Source: Evansella sp. LMS18 (GTDB taxonomy: Bacteria > Bacillota > Bacilli > Bacillales > Salisediminibacteriaceae). Taken from it: a stretch of DNA of 64,000 nt. Within the stretch, counting starts at the first letter, position 1. Each line of letters starts with the position of its first letter. Positions 28,924-38,506 of the stretch are shown here, in pieces. Where the stretch lies: NCBI RefSeq assembly GCF_024362785.1, contig NZ_CP093301.1, positions 4,278,001 through 4,342,000 on the forward strand. The letters run 5' to 3'. The position numbers and the translations under genes were made by a program. The notes below the pieces were generated by a model. The model was not told where the DNA came from. It did not search any database and saw nothing but the letters and a program-made list of their open reading frames with translations.

Positions 28924-28960
28924 ATAAAAAAAGAAAACACGGTTCTTTTAATCGAACCGC
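28924..28960 (-). terminator. Terminator overlapping the stop codon of the TrmB-family gene
   Basis: On the minus strand CGGTTC and GAACCG pair around a loop that contains the TAA stop, followed by TGTTTTCTTTTTTT. The last three codons of the gene are therefore part of the terminator stem. Confidence 0.75.
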
Positions 28961-29757
28961 TTACCTGTTACAACATAAAATAGCTCATGATTATTTTTCC
29001 ATAATGACTCAACCTGATCGGCTCCAACCTTCTTTGTCAGTTCACCAAAGGCGATATCATGCCTGATATATTCAATCGCCACTAATACTAATGCCGGATC
29101 CTCGGTTTTAACTGCCCATGCTGGAGTATCCGGGTCAAAATTGGCGATTAACACCTCTTTTTTATCGCGGGCAATAATAGTAAGGCGCCCGCCCATGCGT
29201 TTTTCGGTAATCTCAGGTGGCATATAATTATGGTGGTAGGTAACACCAAGTTGTGAATCCTGTTTGGAAAACAGCATCGAATAAACCTTTATTCCCTCAT
29301 TTATCCGCTTCGAGACCGCTTCTTCAATAAACTCAACCTGAGGACTCCAGACGGATAACCAGATTTCTTCTTCCGCTTTTTCAATCATACCAGTAATTTC
29401 TGCTATAACGTGTTCATCACTGTTTACTCTCCAAATCACATCTGTTTCCCGCTCATTTTCAAGATTAACTAAATTTTTCTCAAGGAAATCAAAGGACTTG
29501 CTAAAGCTTCTCCGAAGTCTTTTAACCAGCTCTTTGGCAGGGAGGGGAACGTATTTAACTGGATCTGAAGGTACTGTATGTATGGCCCCTTTATCAAGGA
29601 GCTTACCTAATACCTCATAGATCATGGAGCGAGGCACCCCTGATCTTTTGCTAACCTCATAGCCTGTTACTGGAGAATTTTTCAATAACCCAACATATGC
29701 CTTACATTCGTACTGGGAAAAACCAAGCTTTTGAAGCTCCTTATAAATTTCTTCCAT
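28948..29757 (-). CDS. TrmB family transcriptional regulator
   Basis: 269-residue regulator. The N-terminal winged helix (about 1-70) reads LGFSQYECKAYVGLL and SGVPRSMIYEVLGKLLDKGA, typical of TrmB sugar-responsive regulators. A coiled-coil linker (about 85-105) and a TrmB C-terminal effector domain follow. The ATG at 29757 fits best because GAGGAT lies 6 nt upstream; an earlier in-frame ATG at 29793 lacks a site. The target is unknown. It stands between brnQ on the same strand and a divergent lipoprotein gene. Confidence 0.85.
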   Translation of the reverse strand: MEEIYKELQKLGFSQYECKAYVGLLKNSPVTGYEVSKRSGVPRSMIYEVLGKLLDKGAIHTVPSDPVKYVPLPAKELVKRLRRSFSKSFDFLEKNLVNLENERETDVIWRVNSDEHVIAEITGMIEKAEEEIWLSVWSPQVEFIEEAVSKRINEGIKVYSMLFSKQDSQLGVTYHHNYMPPEITEKRMGGRLTIIARDKKEVLIANFDPDTPAWAVKTEDPALVLVAIEYIRHDIAFGELTKKVGADQVESLWKNNHELFYVVTGKRFD

Positions 29758-30064
29758 TTTATCATCCTCGTTAGTAGTTATATTACTAATCACTATAAAT
29801 TATTATCGTCAGATGTCAACAGCTATCTGGCAGTATGCAGTATTTTCTGCATGAGAATCTTACAGCTTAGCACACTCTAAATTACTTTTCCGCTCCTTTT
29901 TTCTTTTTATATTAAAGTCGTTAAAAGGGATTTTATGGTAAAATTAGAATTAGTGAAACTGCGTATCATGCAAAAGGGGAGAGGAGTTGAATGAAAAACT
30001 ATTAGTGGGTGCTGGATTAATGCAATTACATAAAAATCTTTACTATGCAGGGGATGAAAACATT

Positions 30065-30757
30065 ATGAAAAACAATAAGAAAAATATATTTTTGATTTTT
30101 ACGGTAGTAGTTATGCTTTTACTAACGGCCTGTAATAACTTATCTGCAGAGTCAAGTGCTGCGTTGGACGACGACTCACAAAATAATAATTCAACAAACG
30201 AAATTGACGATACTTCTGATATTAATTCAATACAAAACGACCTAAACTCAAACAATAAAGCTGAAACATTCGAAACAAACGAGGAGAACGGAAAAGAAGA
30301 AGAGGACAATTCAAACGATGTATCTGCAAAAGAGGAAGAAGAGGAACCTTCAAACAATATAGCTGAGAAAGAAGAGGATTCATCCACTAGTAATGCTGAG
30401 GCAAGTCGGAAGGAAGAGTATTTGAAAAAATTAAGTGCTGCTAAAATAGCAACCGAAGAATTGGTGGCAACAGATTCATCTACATACGCATTGAAAGAAG
30501 TGGAGAACGATAGATGGGAAATCTGGGACGACTTACTGAATGAAATTTACGGCGTTTTGCAGGACCAACTGTCCCAGGAAGAGATGGACCAGCTGAGAGA
30601 GGAACAGCGGGAGTGGATTCAATATAGAGATAACAGTGCTGCAGAAGCATCAGAAAAATATAAAGGCGGCACACAGGAACACTTGGAATATGTGGCTGTG
30701 CTGGCAAACCTTACAGAAGAAAGAAGCTATGAGCTTGTAAACGATTATATGAGATAA
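30065..30757 (+). CDS. Lipoprotein with C-terminal LprI (DUF1311) domain
   Basis: 230-residue secreted lipoprotein. The signal peptide ends in LLLTAC (Cys near residue 23). A long low-complexity linker rich in Asn, Asp, Glu and Ser follows (about 25-115). The C-terminal domain (about 125-230) contains WDDLLNEIYGVLQDQLSQEE and EEQREWIQYRD, typical of LprI/DUF1311, a fold linked to lysozyme inhibition in some bacteria. The ATG at 30065 places the signal peptide correctly; the frame is open from 29987. Its role is unknown. Confidence 0.8.
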   Translation: MKNNKKNIFLIFTVVVMLLLTACNNLSAESSAALDDDSQNNNSTNEIDDTSDINSIQNDLNSNNKAETFETNEENGKEEEDNSNDVSAKEEEEEPSNNIAEKEEDSSTSNAEASRKEEYLKKLSAAKIATEELVATDSSTYALKEVENDRWEIWDDLLNEIYGVLQDQLSQEEMDQLREEQREWIQYRDNSAAEASEKYKGGTQEHLEYVAVLANLTEERSYELVNDYMR

Positions 30758-30824
30758 AACATAACTAGAGGAAATTGTTAAATATAAGAGTCAATTTCAT
30801 AATTTAAGATTTTCATTTTAATAT

Positions 30825-31000
30825 GAACATTACCTTATAATGTTACTTTATTGTCCGATTTACGCTTCAGACGGACGCGTTCTGCGGGTACGGCTTCAAC
30901 TAATTTTTGACGGCTGAACGCCGGAAAAAATGGATTTTCAGCTCGCGCTCTTCCCGCAAGAGTCGCCGTCTTACGCTGCAATCGAAAAGTAAGGTTCGTC
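30825..31000 (-). repeat. Dispersed 176-bp repeat family C, copy 2 (inverted)
   Basis: Reverse complement reads CGAACCTTACTTTTCGATTG, CAGCGTAAGACGGCGACTC, and on through CGCGTCCGTCTGAAGCGTAAA, closely matching 18871-19046. One terminal repeat is weakened (GAACAT instead of ACGAACAT). It lies between the lipoprotein gene and the TetR gene. Confidence 0.85.
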
Positions 31001-31054
31001 TTTTTTTATGTAATATATGAAACTCATACATATAATAATGCACTTATTATGAGA

Positions 31055-31090
31055 TAGAAAAGCCCGAAGTTCAGGGCTTTTCTATTTTAT
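31055..31090. terminator. Terminator-like hairpin between the repeat and the TetR gene
   Basis: TAGAAAAGCCC/GGGCTTTTCTA stem with an 8-nt loop and a T-rich tail on the plus strand. It may serve the lipoprotein gene or the converging tetR gene. Confidence 0.7.
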
Positions 31091-31214
31091 TTTGAAGCAC
31101 AAAAAATGGTTGAGAATTCATACGGGTAGGATCGCTTTTTTATTTGGCTTCTTCAACTTATAGCCGCGCTACTATAATAAGTTCTGATAAATTATCTTTC
31201 CTATGACTGTTTTG

Positions 31215-31808
31215 TCAGTTGATTCCTATCCCATTGATGACAGTATCTATGGCTTTTTTATAAAGAAGCTCTTTATCTTCCTGGGTGGTGAACGCTAATA
31301 GCGCTGTATCAAATAATCCGGAAATTAGTGCTAATAGAATGACACTTGCTTCTTCAACATTTAAGTCCGGATTAAACTCTCCATTATCGATACCCTCTTG
31401 AATAATCCCGGAAAGGACATCCATTTCAGGTCTGAAAAATTCTGTGGCAAAAGATTTTTCTTTGTTTGTTGAGATTATATATTCGGAAACTGTATTGATT
31501 AATGGGTTGTGGAACTCCAAACTGCATAAATGCGCCCACAAGTATAATTTATCAGTAGCGCCTTCTTCTTTTACCAACAGTTTTTCCCACTCGTTAATAA
31601 ATCTGTTTAATGCTTGTTTTATACAAAATAAATAAAGCTCTTCCTTATTTTTAAAATGGTAATAAATGGTTCCTTTACTTAATTGAGTTTCCGTTTTTAT
31701 ATCGGCCATGGATGTCGCTGCGTAGCCTTTAAGTTCAAACAATTTGGTTGCTTTATCCTCAATTAACTTCTTGGTATCTTCACTATTAATTCCAGTTGGT
31801 CTGCTCAT
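31215..31808 (-). CDS. TetR/AcrR family transcriptional repressor
   Basis: 197-residue TetR regulator. The N-terminal helix-turn-helix reads ATSMADIKTETQLSKGTIYY then HFKNKEELY. The rest is the helical ligand-binding and dimer domain. The ATG at 31808 has GGAGG 5 nt upstream. It is divergent from an FAD monooxygenase gene, the usual arrangement for a repressor that controls its neighbour in response to an aromatic or toxic ligand. The shared 200-bp gap contains a TTGACC-like -35 at 31921 for the oxygenase gene. Confidence 0.88.
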   Translation of the reverse strand: MSRPTGINSEDTKKLIEDKATKLFELKGYAATSMADIKTETQLSKGTIYYHFKNKEELYLFCIKQALNRFINEWEKLLVKEEGATDKLYLWAHLCSLEFHNPLINTVSEYIISTNKEKSFATEFFRPEMDVLSGIIQEGIDNGEFNPDLNVEEASVILLALISGLFDTALLAFTTQEDKELLYKKAIDTVINGIGIN

Positions 31809-32010
31809 AAATCCTCCCACTTGCTTTGTAAATTATTTATAAAAAGACTATCGCTAAATAAATGTATAAAAATAATTTTAAACTACTTTTATTTTTTATC
31901 AAGCACTACGAAAAAATTAATTGACCGATTGTCCGAATAAATGATAGTATATTTTACGTAAGCTTATTCACTGTATTTTTACAGAAGTTTATTAAAAAGG
32001 AGTGTTTATT

Positions 32011-33132
32011 GTGGAGGAAAAAGTAATTATCATAGGAGCTGGTGCAGGGGGTCTTGCTACGGCTTTATTTTTAAAAAAGGCTGGAATAGAGAGTGAAGTA
32101 TTTGAAGGAGCTTCATTTGATAGAGAGAGCGGGGCAGGGTTTGTGCTCACACCAAATGGCCTGAATGTTCTTGAAACACTTGGTATAACTAAAATCTCAG
32201 AATATAGTTTTCCTTTGGAATCTGAGACCACATATACCAGTAACAATAAAGAACTGGCCAGCGCTACTGCTGTAGGAAATGATTTCTTTAGTAAAAGCTT
32301 CATAACGATCAGCAGACAAAATTTAATGGAACTGCTTTTAGAAAAGGCTGAGGAATATAAAGTACCAGTACATTACAATAAAAAACTGGTTAATTTCGAA
32401 GATAACTCTGACAGTATTACAGCTTTCTTCTCTGATGGTTCTAAAGTAAAGGGAGAAATATTAGTCGGGGCAGATGGTATTCATTCAAAAACAAGGGAGA
32501 TAATATTCCCTCAAGTTAAACCTGTTTATACTGGGTATTATGGAATTCACGGCCTGGTATCTTCTGCTAATGTGAAGCAATCTATTAATACTAAGGGGAA
32601 TGCCTACATTGATTTTGATAATTATTTAGGTACTTTTGTAAGTAAATGTTCACCTGGTTCAGATTCAGATATATTATGGCAATTTATTGGTAAAGAAGAG
32701 CGGAAGATTCCTGCAACAGAATTAGAGTTAGCTGACAATGAATTTATCAAGAATTGGTTATCAGAAAAAATTAGTGGGTGGGATAATCCATTTAAGGAAC
32801 TTCTGAATAACACAGAAAATATTACCTCCAGAAATATCTTTGAATTGGAAGAATTACCTCATTGGTATCATGGACGGGTCACTTTTGTTGGAGATGCCCT
32901 TCATGCCACCAACCCAATGCTGGGGATTGGGGCATCATGGGCTTTAGAGGATGGGATGTATTTAGCTAAAATGTTAAGAGAGCATGGATATAGAGACGCC
33001 TTTTATTATTTTGAGAATGACCGTAAGCCGCTTATTGATCCTGTAAGAAAGGCAGCCTCTAAAGCACTTGACCAAATAGTTGAACTAAAAAAAATGGCGA
33101 ACACCATTTATGACAATCGTATTGAATGGTAA
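32011..33132 (+). CDS. FAD-dependent monooxygenase
   Basis: 373-residue class A flavin monooxygenase. The N-terminal GAGAGG dinucleotide motif (residues 9-14), the GADGIHSKTR motif near 155 and VGDALHATNP near 290 define the family (PHBH/TetX/ubiquinone-type). It would hydroxylate an aromatic compound or inactivate a drug using NAD(P)H and oxygen. The GTG at 32011 is chosen because AAAAAGGAG precedes it; the earlier GTG at 32002 overlaps that site. The divergent TetR gene is its likely regulator. The substrate is unknown. Confidence 0.85.
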   Translation: MEEKVIIIGAGAGGLATALFLKKAGIESEVFEGASFDRESGAGFVLTPNGLNVLETLGITKISEYSFPLESETTYTSNNKELASATAVGNDFFSKSFITISRQNLMELLLEKAEEYKVPVHYNKKLVNFEDNSDSITAFFSDGSKVKGEILVGADGIHSKTREIIFPQVKPVYTGYYGIHGLVSSANVKQSINTKGNAYIDFDNYLGTFVSKCSPGSDSDILWQFIGKEERKIPATELELADNEFIKNWLSEKISGWDNPFKELLNNTENITSRNIFELEELPHWYHGRVTFVGDALHATNPMLGIGASWALEDGMYLAKMLREHGYRDAFYYFENDRKPLIDPVRKAASKALDQIVELKKMANTIYDNRIEW

Positions 33133-33151
33133 AAAATAAAAGCAAAGTAGA

Positions 33152-33180
33152 ACGGCAGGTGATGGAACCTGTCGTTTTCT
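33152..33180 (+). terminator. Terminator after the monooxygenase gene
   Basis: ACGGCAGGT/ACCTGTCGT stem, 6-nt loop, then TTTTC. Confidence 0.75.
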
Positions 33181-33229
33181 TATATCTTAGATTGACGTAC
33201 CCGTGTGATTTAGTTTGGAAATAACTGAC

Positions 33230-33259
33230 GCATAAAAACTAATTGGTTAACAAATATTA
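33230..33259 (+). promoter_or_regulatory. Candidate sigma-G promoter for germination operon 2
   Basis: GCATA, an 18-bp spacer, then AATATTA, close to the forespore sigma-G pattern (GMATR, 18 bp, CATWMTA) with one mismatch in the -10. It lies 50 bp before the gerA start, which suits expression in the forespore. Confidence 0.4.
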
Positions 33260-33308
33260 GAAATGTATAAAAGTTAAGATCTTTAGTTAATCCTGGGGTG
33301 GAATTTAC

Positions 33309-34838
33309 ATGAGAATCTTAAAAAAATTAAAAAGAAATAAAACCAACAGGACAGATGAAAAGCAAGCAGAAAGACAAGAGTCACGAGAAGAATATCCACC
33401 TACTGAGAACCTGAATGATTTTTTTAGCTATTATTTAAAGAATTTTTCTGACACACAGGATTTAAAGAAGCAAAGTTTATTCTTAGGTAACAGGAAAGCT
33501 CTTGTAATTTACATAGAAACACTGATTGACAAAGATAAGCTGTATGAAAAATTATCTGATATGTCAAAAATTGAGATAGAATCACAGCAATCAAAGAATT
33601 TAACGTATGCGCTGCGTAGTTTAGATTCCATTAAAGAGAGTTTTAATGCGTTACTGGAAGGAAAGTGCTTATTATTTATCGCAGATGAGGAAAATTTATA
33701 TGAATTTGAAATAAGAAAAACACATGATCGCAGTATTGAGGAGCCAATGAATGAGAAAGTGGTTCGGGGGGATCATGAAGGCTTTATTGAGAATATCAAT
33801 ACTAACATTAACCTTATTCGAAATAGAATTAAAAATAAAAATTTAGTCGTTCGTTACTACACGCTTGGCAGAGAATCTCAAACCAAAATCGCTATTGTTT
33901 ATCACAATAAAATTGTAAATGAGCATATCCTTAATGAAGTGGAGAGAAGAATCAATTCAATTGACGTTGATTTAATTATTAATCCTGGATCTACAGAAGA
34001 ATTAATTGAGGATAATGCATATAGTTTATTTCCACAAATGCTGAACACAGAAAGAGTAGACAGGGCAGCTGCAAATATTATGGAAGGGAGAATAGCCTTA
34101 TTATCAGATGGCGCACCTGATGCAATAATCTTACCGATTAATTTCTTTGCATTTTTCCAGTCTCCTGATGAATACAATAGCCGGTGGATAACGGGTTCTT
34201 TTTTTAGGATTTTGCGTATGATCAGCCTCTTAATTGCAGTGACACTACCTTCTATATATATATCTATCATCTCATTTCATTCAGAAATTATCCCAACTGA
34301 ATTAGTATTAACGATAAAAAGTTCAGTTGAAGAAATCCCCTATCCACCTTTAGTTGAAGCACTTTTGGTTGAATTAACAATCGAAATAATCAGAGAGGCA
34401 GGTATTCGTCTTCCCACTCCTATAGGCCAAACAATAGGTATCGTTGGAGGATTAGTAATTGGTGATGCCATTGTGCGTGCTGGGTTAGTCTCGAACGTAA
34501 TGATCATTGTAGTGGCCCTGACAGCAGTATCATCTTTTGTAGTTCCTTCCTATGATATGAGTAATACCATTAGACTTTTAAGATTTCCTGCCATGTTTTT
34601 TGCTGCTACTTTAGGCTTTTACGGTATGGTCATTTATTTTACATTAGTCGTAATTCATTTATGCAAACTGGAATCGTTTGGAACACCATATCTGAGCCCA
34701 ATATCTCCATTAAGATTTCAGGACTTAAAAGACAGCTTTTTCCGGGCGCCACTATGGATGATGAAAAAAAGACCAAAAGATAGTGGAGCAAGAAAGTCAA
34801 CCAGACAGGGTGGTTCAAGAGAGTGGAAAAGGAAATGA
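33309..34838 (+). CDS. Spore germination protein, GerA family (A subunit), second operon
   Basis: 509-residue germinant-receptor A subunit with a basic N-terminal tail (about 1-25), a soluble domain up to about 290 and a C-terminal membrane domain with LPSIYISIISFHSEIIPTEL and REAGIRLPTPIG. In the usual VRGPKEGFxE position it reads VRGDHEGFIE, a small deviation. The C-terminal tail is basic. It is the first gene of an A-B-C operon. The ATG follows TGGGGTGG. Confidence 0.92.
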   Translation: MRILKKLKRNKTNRTDEKQAERQESREEYPPTENLNDFFSYYLKNFSDTQDLKKQSLFLGNRKALVIYIETLIDKDKLYEKLSDMSKIEIESQQSKNLTYALRSLDSIKESFNALLEGKCLLFIADEENLYEFEIRKTHDRSIEEPMNEKVVRGDHEGFIENINTNINLIRNRIKNKNLVVRYYTLGRESQTKIAIVYHNKIVNEHILNEVERRINSIDVDLIINPGSTEELIEDNAYSLFPQMLNTERVDRAAANIMEGRIALLSDGAPDAIILPINFFAFFQSPDEYNSRWITGSFFRILRMISLLIAVTLPSIYISIISFHSEIIPTELVLTIKSSVEEIPYPPLVEALLVELTIEIIREAGIRLPTPIGQTIGIVGGLVIGDAIVRAGLVSNVMIIVVALTAVSSFVVPSYDMSNTIRLLRFPAMFFAATLGFYGMVIYFTLVVIHLCKLESFGTPYLSPISPLRFQDLKDSFFRAPLWMMKKRPKDSGARKSTRQGGSREWKRK

Positions 34839-35932
34839 ATAATAAAAAATCCTATTTAACACAAAGGCAGTTGCTATTTCTAATGATTCATACTCCAATA
34901 GGAGTTGGAATATTAGCTTTACCATATACTATTTTAGAAAAAGCGAGCACTGATGGCTGGATATCAATTATTATTGCGGGGGTCTTTGTTCAGATACTAT
35001 TAATAATATATCTATATATGTTTAAGTTAAATAAAGGCCTGAATATATACGATATTGGAGAAAAGTATTTAGGTAATATAATTGCATATATAATAAAAAC
35101 AGGGTATTTCCTCTATTTTACCTATACATGCATAGTTATGTTAGTTCTTTTCACGAATTTTATGACTATATGGTTGTTTCCAATTACTCCGAGATTTGCG
35201 ATCAATTTCAGTCTTATATTCGTATGTGTATATCTTGTCAGGGAAAGTATTATTACGATTGCAAGGTTTTTTGTACTGACATCCATAATATTTATTTTCT
35301 TTATCATTACCACTGTCATGGCATACACGAATGTTCATTTACTATATCTTCTCCCTATTGGACAAGCTGGTATCAAGAACATTTTGATGGGATCCTATGA
35401 GTCCACGATTGCTTTCCTCGGCTTTGAAATATTACTTATTGTACATCCGTTTATTCAGAAAGCGGCTGACAATAAAGCAAATACCACATTAAAAACGGTA
35501 AGCCTGGCACATCTTTTTATTGTATGTCTTTATTTATTTGTAGTTATCACAAGCTACACGTTTTTTAGTCCTGATGAACTTTTGCTGGTTCCTTACCCAA
35601 CTGTTTATATGCTCAAAGCATTTACATCACCAGTTATAGACAGAATTGATATCATCTTTATACCACTATGGTGTATTGCTGTTATGACTTCTTTTATGAG
35701 TTATTTATATTTAGCATCATTTACCTTAGCTAAATTCTTTAAAAACCAAGAGCACAAAAGATTTGTTCCAATTATTGGAGTAATAATATTGCTGCTTTCA
35801 TTTATTCCAGTGAATAATTTACTTATTACAAAACTAAGTAACATTTTGGGAATAGTAAGTATGATCTTCATCGGAGTTATTCCAATTATACTATTTCTAT
35901 GTTCAATAATTTGGAAAGATCGGAGAAATTAG
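34823..35932 (+). CDS. Spore germination protein, GerB family (B subunit), second operon
   Basis: 369-residue membrane protein with about ten helices (GerB/APC fold), beginning MEKEMNNKKSYLTQRQLLFL with GILALPY soon after. Two starts are possible: GTG at 34823, with AGGGTGG 9 nt upstream, or ATG at 34835, which overlaps the gerA stop as ATGA. The first is listed; the true start may be the second. It overlaps gerA and is followed two bases later by gerC, so the three are translationally linked. Confidence 0.9.
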   Translation: MEKEMNNKKSYLTQRQLLFLMIHTPIGVGILALPYTILEKASTDGWISIIIAGVFVQILLIIYLYMFKLNKGLNIYDIGEKYLGNIIAYIIKTGYFLYFTYTCIVMLVLFTNFMTIWLFPITPRFAINFSLIFVCVYLVRESIITIARFFVLTSIIFIFFIITTVMAYTNVHLLYLLPIGQAGIKNILMGSYESTIAFLGFEILLIVHPFIQKAADNKANTTLKTVSLAHLFIVCLYLFVVITSYTFFSPDELLLVPYPTVYMLKAFTSPVIDRIDIIFIPLWCIAVMTSFMSYLYLASFTLAKFFKNQEHKRFVPIIGVIILLLSFIPVNNLLITKLSNILGIVSMIFIGVIPIILFLCSIIWKDRRN

Positions 35933-35934
35933 TG

Positions 35935-37053
35935 ATGAAAGGACAAGCATTTTCAAAAAAGTGTTTCCTCATTTTAATAGCTCTTATTTTCTTATGTGGT
36001 TGTTGGGATCAACGTCTGCTTAAGGAGACGACATTATTAATGTCAGCAGGGTTTGATTTTACAGAGGATGGGAAATTATTAGGTACCGTTACTTCCCCTC
36101 AAATTTCAAAGGAAAATGTTGCTGATAAAGCATTATTTTATTCTGAACAAGGTTCTACTCCTAATCAAGTTAGAAATGCCTTAGACAGAAAAGTTGGAGA
36201 AGTTATCGATCCATCTAAGCTTAGAGTGATAATTCTTGGAAGTGAGCTAGCTGCTCAACCCATTTATCCAATTTTGGACCTTTACTACAGAGATCCAAGA
36301 AGTTCAATAAGTTCCAAATTAGTAGTAGTTGAAGGTACAGCAAAAGATGCAATGAGGGTTCCCATACTACATACTCTAAAACCATCAGAGTATATATTAG
36401 ATTTGTTGCTAAGTGCAGAAGAATCTACGACCGTACCAAATCTTAACCTCCAGACTATCTGTCCAATTATGTTTGATCCAGGCCAGGATTTTATGGTTCC
36501 TTATTTAAGTACTGTAAATGATGAACTAAATGTACAGGGTGTAGCTATGTTTAGTAATCAGGAGTTTACAGGAACCCTTGATACATCTGAGTCTACATTG
36601 TTTTTACTAATGGATGATAAGAAAGGCAGAGATGGAAGCTTAACTCTAAAAATATCCGACCACGAAAAACAGGAGATAAAAAATTACATTACATTTAGTA
36701 TCGAGCACACTAAAGTAAATAGAAAAACTCAGGTTTCTAAAGAAAATCAAGTAAAGGTAGATATTTCTTTAGTTATTAAGGCAGAAGTCAGTGATTATCC
36801 GCATGATCAACTAACAACAAGAGAAGAAGTTCTTAAATTGAATGATAAGTTATCAGTGCTGTTGACTGAAGAAGCACACACGGTAATGAAAAAGATGCAA
36901 GATGCCAATTGTGATGGTTTTGGCATAGGAAGAGAATTAATTGCACTTTATCCAGAAACATGGAAGTCATTAGACTGGGAAAAGGACTATTCAAACATAG
37001 AGTTTAACCCAACAGTCACAGTTGAAGTTATACAGCATGGTATTATTAATTAA
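35935..37053 (+). CDS. Spore germination lipoprotein, Ger(x)C family (C subunit), second operon
   Basis: 372-residue Ger(x)C lipoprotein. The signal peptide ends in the lipobox FLCGC, followed by WDQRLLKETTLLMSAGFD, the family opening. The ATG at 35935 is preferred because CGGAG lies 9 nt upstream and the signal peptide begins there; the frame is open from inside gerB. It closes the operon and no strong terminator is visible right after it. Confidence 0.92.
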   Translation: MKGQAFSKKCFLILIALIFLCGCWDQRLLKETTLLMSAGFDFTEDGKLLGTVTSPQISKENVADKALFYSEQGSTPNQVRNALDRKVGEVIDPSKLRVIILGSELAAQPIYPILDLYYRDPRSSISSKLVVVEGTAKDAMRVPILHTLKPSEYILDLLLSAEESTTVPNLNLQTICPIMFDPGQDFMVPYLSTVNDELNVQGVAMFSNQEFTGTLDTSESTLFLLMDDKKGRDGSLTLKISDHEKQEIKNYITFSIEHTKVNRKTQVSKENQVKVDISLVIKAEVSDYPHDQLTTREEVLKLNDKLSVLLTEEAHTVMKKMQDANCDGFGIGRELIALYPETWKSLDWEKDYSNIEFNPTVTVEVIQHGIIN

Positions 37054-37165
37054 TTAATTTAGTTCTCCCCCGTCAGCAAAAAAGATTTTAAGGGTTAGCG
37101 CTATTTGACGAATCGGTCTGTTATTATGTTAGACTAGCCTTAAATCACTATTGGGGGGTACTGGA

Positions 37166-37312
37166 ATGAAAATATTCATCACACTGCTTATTGTTGCTTC
37201 ACTTATTTCCTTTGTTATTGGAATGAAAAAGAAACATCGTAATATGACAATAATCTCTGGTGCAGCCACTGTGGGCTTTTTAGTATTGTATATGGTTTTA
37301 TTCCAGCTTTAA
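37166..37312 (+). CDS. Small two-helix membrane protein
   Basis: 48 residues, MKIFITLLIVASLISFVIG then MKKKHRNM, with two hydrophobic helices (about 3-19 and 29-47) separated by a basic loop. GGGGGG lies 7 nt before the ATG. It is too short to assign. Its placement right after germination operon 2 may or may not mean co-expression. Confidence 0.6.
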   Translation: MKIFITLLIVASLISFVIGMKKKHRNMTIISGAATVGFLVLYMVLFQL

Positions 37313-37462
37313 CTTGGGCTATGCTGGACGAAAATAATATTCTGAAGCAAGAAGACGTGTAGAGACATCATTATATTTCTTGTAATGGTGTTTTTTAATT
37401 TCCTGAAGACAATCAGTAGAGGAGACTAAGGAGGAACAGCTCAAAATGGATCTTTCTCGTTG

Positions 37463-37665
37463 CCACGGTTAAAAATAGACGGAAAAATTCCGGTTAAATC
37501 TTAATTCATATAAAAAAACACATAAATAGGCGGAGAGATTCCGCCTATTAACTCGAAAACTTCGAAAATGATCGACTTTAAGCTGCTTAACCGAAAAAAT
37601 TCCGCTTATATTCGCCGGAAACGAGGTCTAATCTGCATTTAACCGGAAAATCTCCGTTTATATAG
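37463..37665. repeat. Cluster of degenerate palindromic repeats (family E)
   Basis: Four variants of a short palindromic motif occur in 200 bp: GACGGAAAAATTCCGGTTAA, AATAGGCGGAGAGATTCCG (continuing CCTATT), TAACCGAAAAAATTCCGCTT, and TTAACCGGAAAATCTCCG. The last two are 51-52 bp apart. No reading frame is present. It fills the gap before cutC. Confidence 0.7.
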
Positions 37666-37791
37666 AAAGTGGATTCAATGATGATTTTTATAGTCATTAT
37701 AGAAATCAATTGAGCAAAGTAAGGAGGGACAGATCGCATCAAACCTATAGCTGTGTCCTTTCTATTGTTCTGAAAAGGGGTATGGATTCTT

Positions 37792-38499
37792 ATGATGGAG
37801 TGGATTGTTGAAAATAAACAGGATGCTGTTCAAGCAGAAAAGCTGGGGGCAGACCGGCTTGAATTGATAGCGAGTTATCCAGTGGGTGGTGTAACACCAA
37901 GTATCGGCCTAATCAGACAAGTCGTGGATGCTGTCACGATTCCTGTTCAAGTAATGGTTAGGCCGGATGCCTATTCTTTTGTTTACACGGAGGATTTAAA
38001 AAATGTGATACTGAATGATATCAAACTGCTCAAGAGTTATGGTTTGAACCGTATTGTATTGGGAGCCAATAAGGTAGACAGAACAATCGACAAAGATCTG
38101 GTTGAACGTGCGATAGAGCAAAATAACGAGATCAATATCACTTTTCATCGTGCTTTTGATGAACTTTCCGATTTACAAAAAGGATACAAGGATTTAATCC
38201 CTTACAAGGAACATGTAAAACGGATCTTAACATCCGGCGGTTCGGCAAACTGTACACAAGGACTACCCGTACTAAAAAAACTTGTTCAGTTACAAAGAGA
38301 GACAAACGGACCTGTTATTATGCCGGGAAGTGGCTTGAATGCTGAAACAATTGGTGATATTCATCAGGAAATCGATGCTGATGAATATCATTTCGGAACT
38401 GGTGTCCGAATTGGAGGTTCCATGACAGCTGGCTTTGACCCGGACCGAATCGAAAACATCAGAGATGTTTTGAAGAGCGACGGTAAGCATAAGGTATAA
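37792..38499 (+). CDS. cutC: Copper homeostasis protein CutC family
   Basis: 235-residue TIM-barrel protein of the CutC family. Conserved stretches include GADRLELIASYPVGGVTPS, VMVRPDA, RIVLGAN, FHRAFDE, RILTSGGS and IMPGSGLN. Its role in copper handling is debated and its true substrate is unknown. It stands alone between the family E repeats and a bidirectional terminator. Two adjacent ATGs (37792 and 37795) are possible. Confidence 0.9.
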   Translation: MMEWIVENKQDAVQAEKLGADRLELIASYPVGGVTPSIGLIRQVVDAVTIPVQVMVRPDAYSFVYTEDLKNVILNDIKLLKSYGLNRIVLGANKVDRTIDKDLVERAIEQNNEINITFHRAFDELSDLQKGYKDLIPYKEHVKRILTSGGSANCTQGLPVLKKLVQLQRETNGPVIMPGSGLNAETIGDIHQEIDADEYHFGTGVRIGGSMTAGFDPDRIENIRDVLKSDGKHKV

Positions 38500-38506
38500 C
38501 CTAAGT

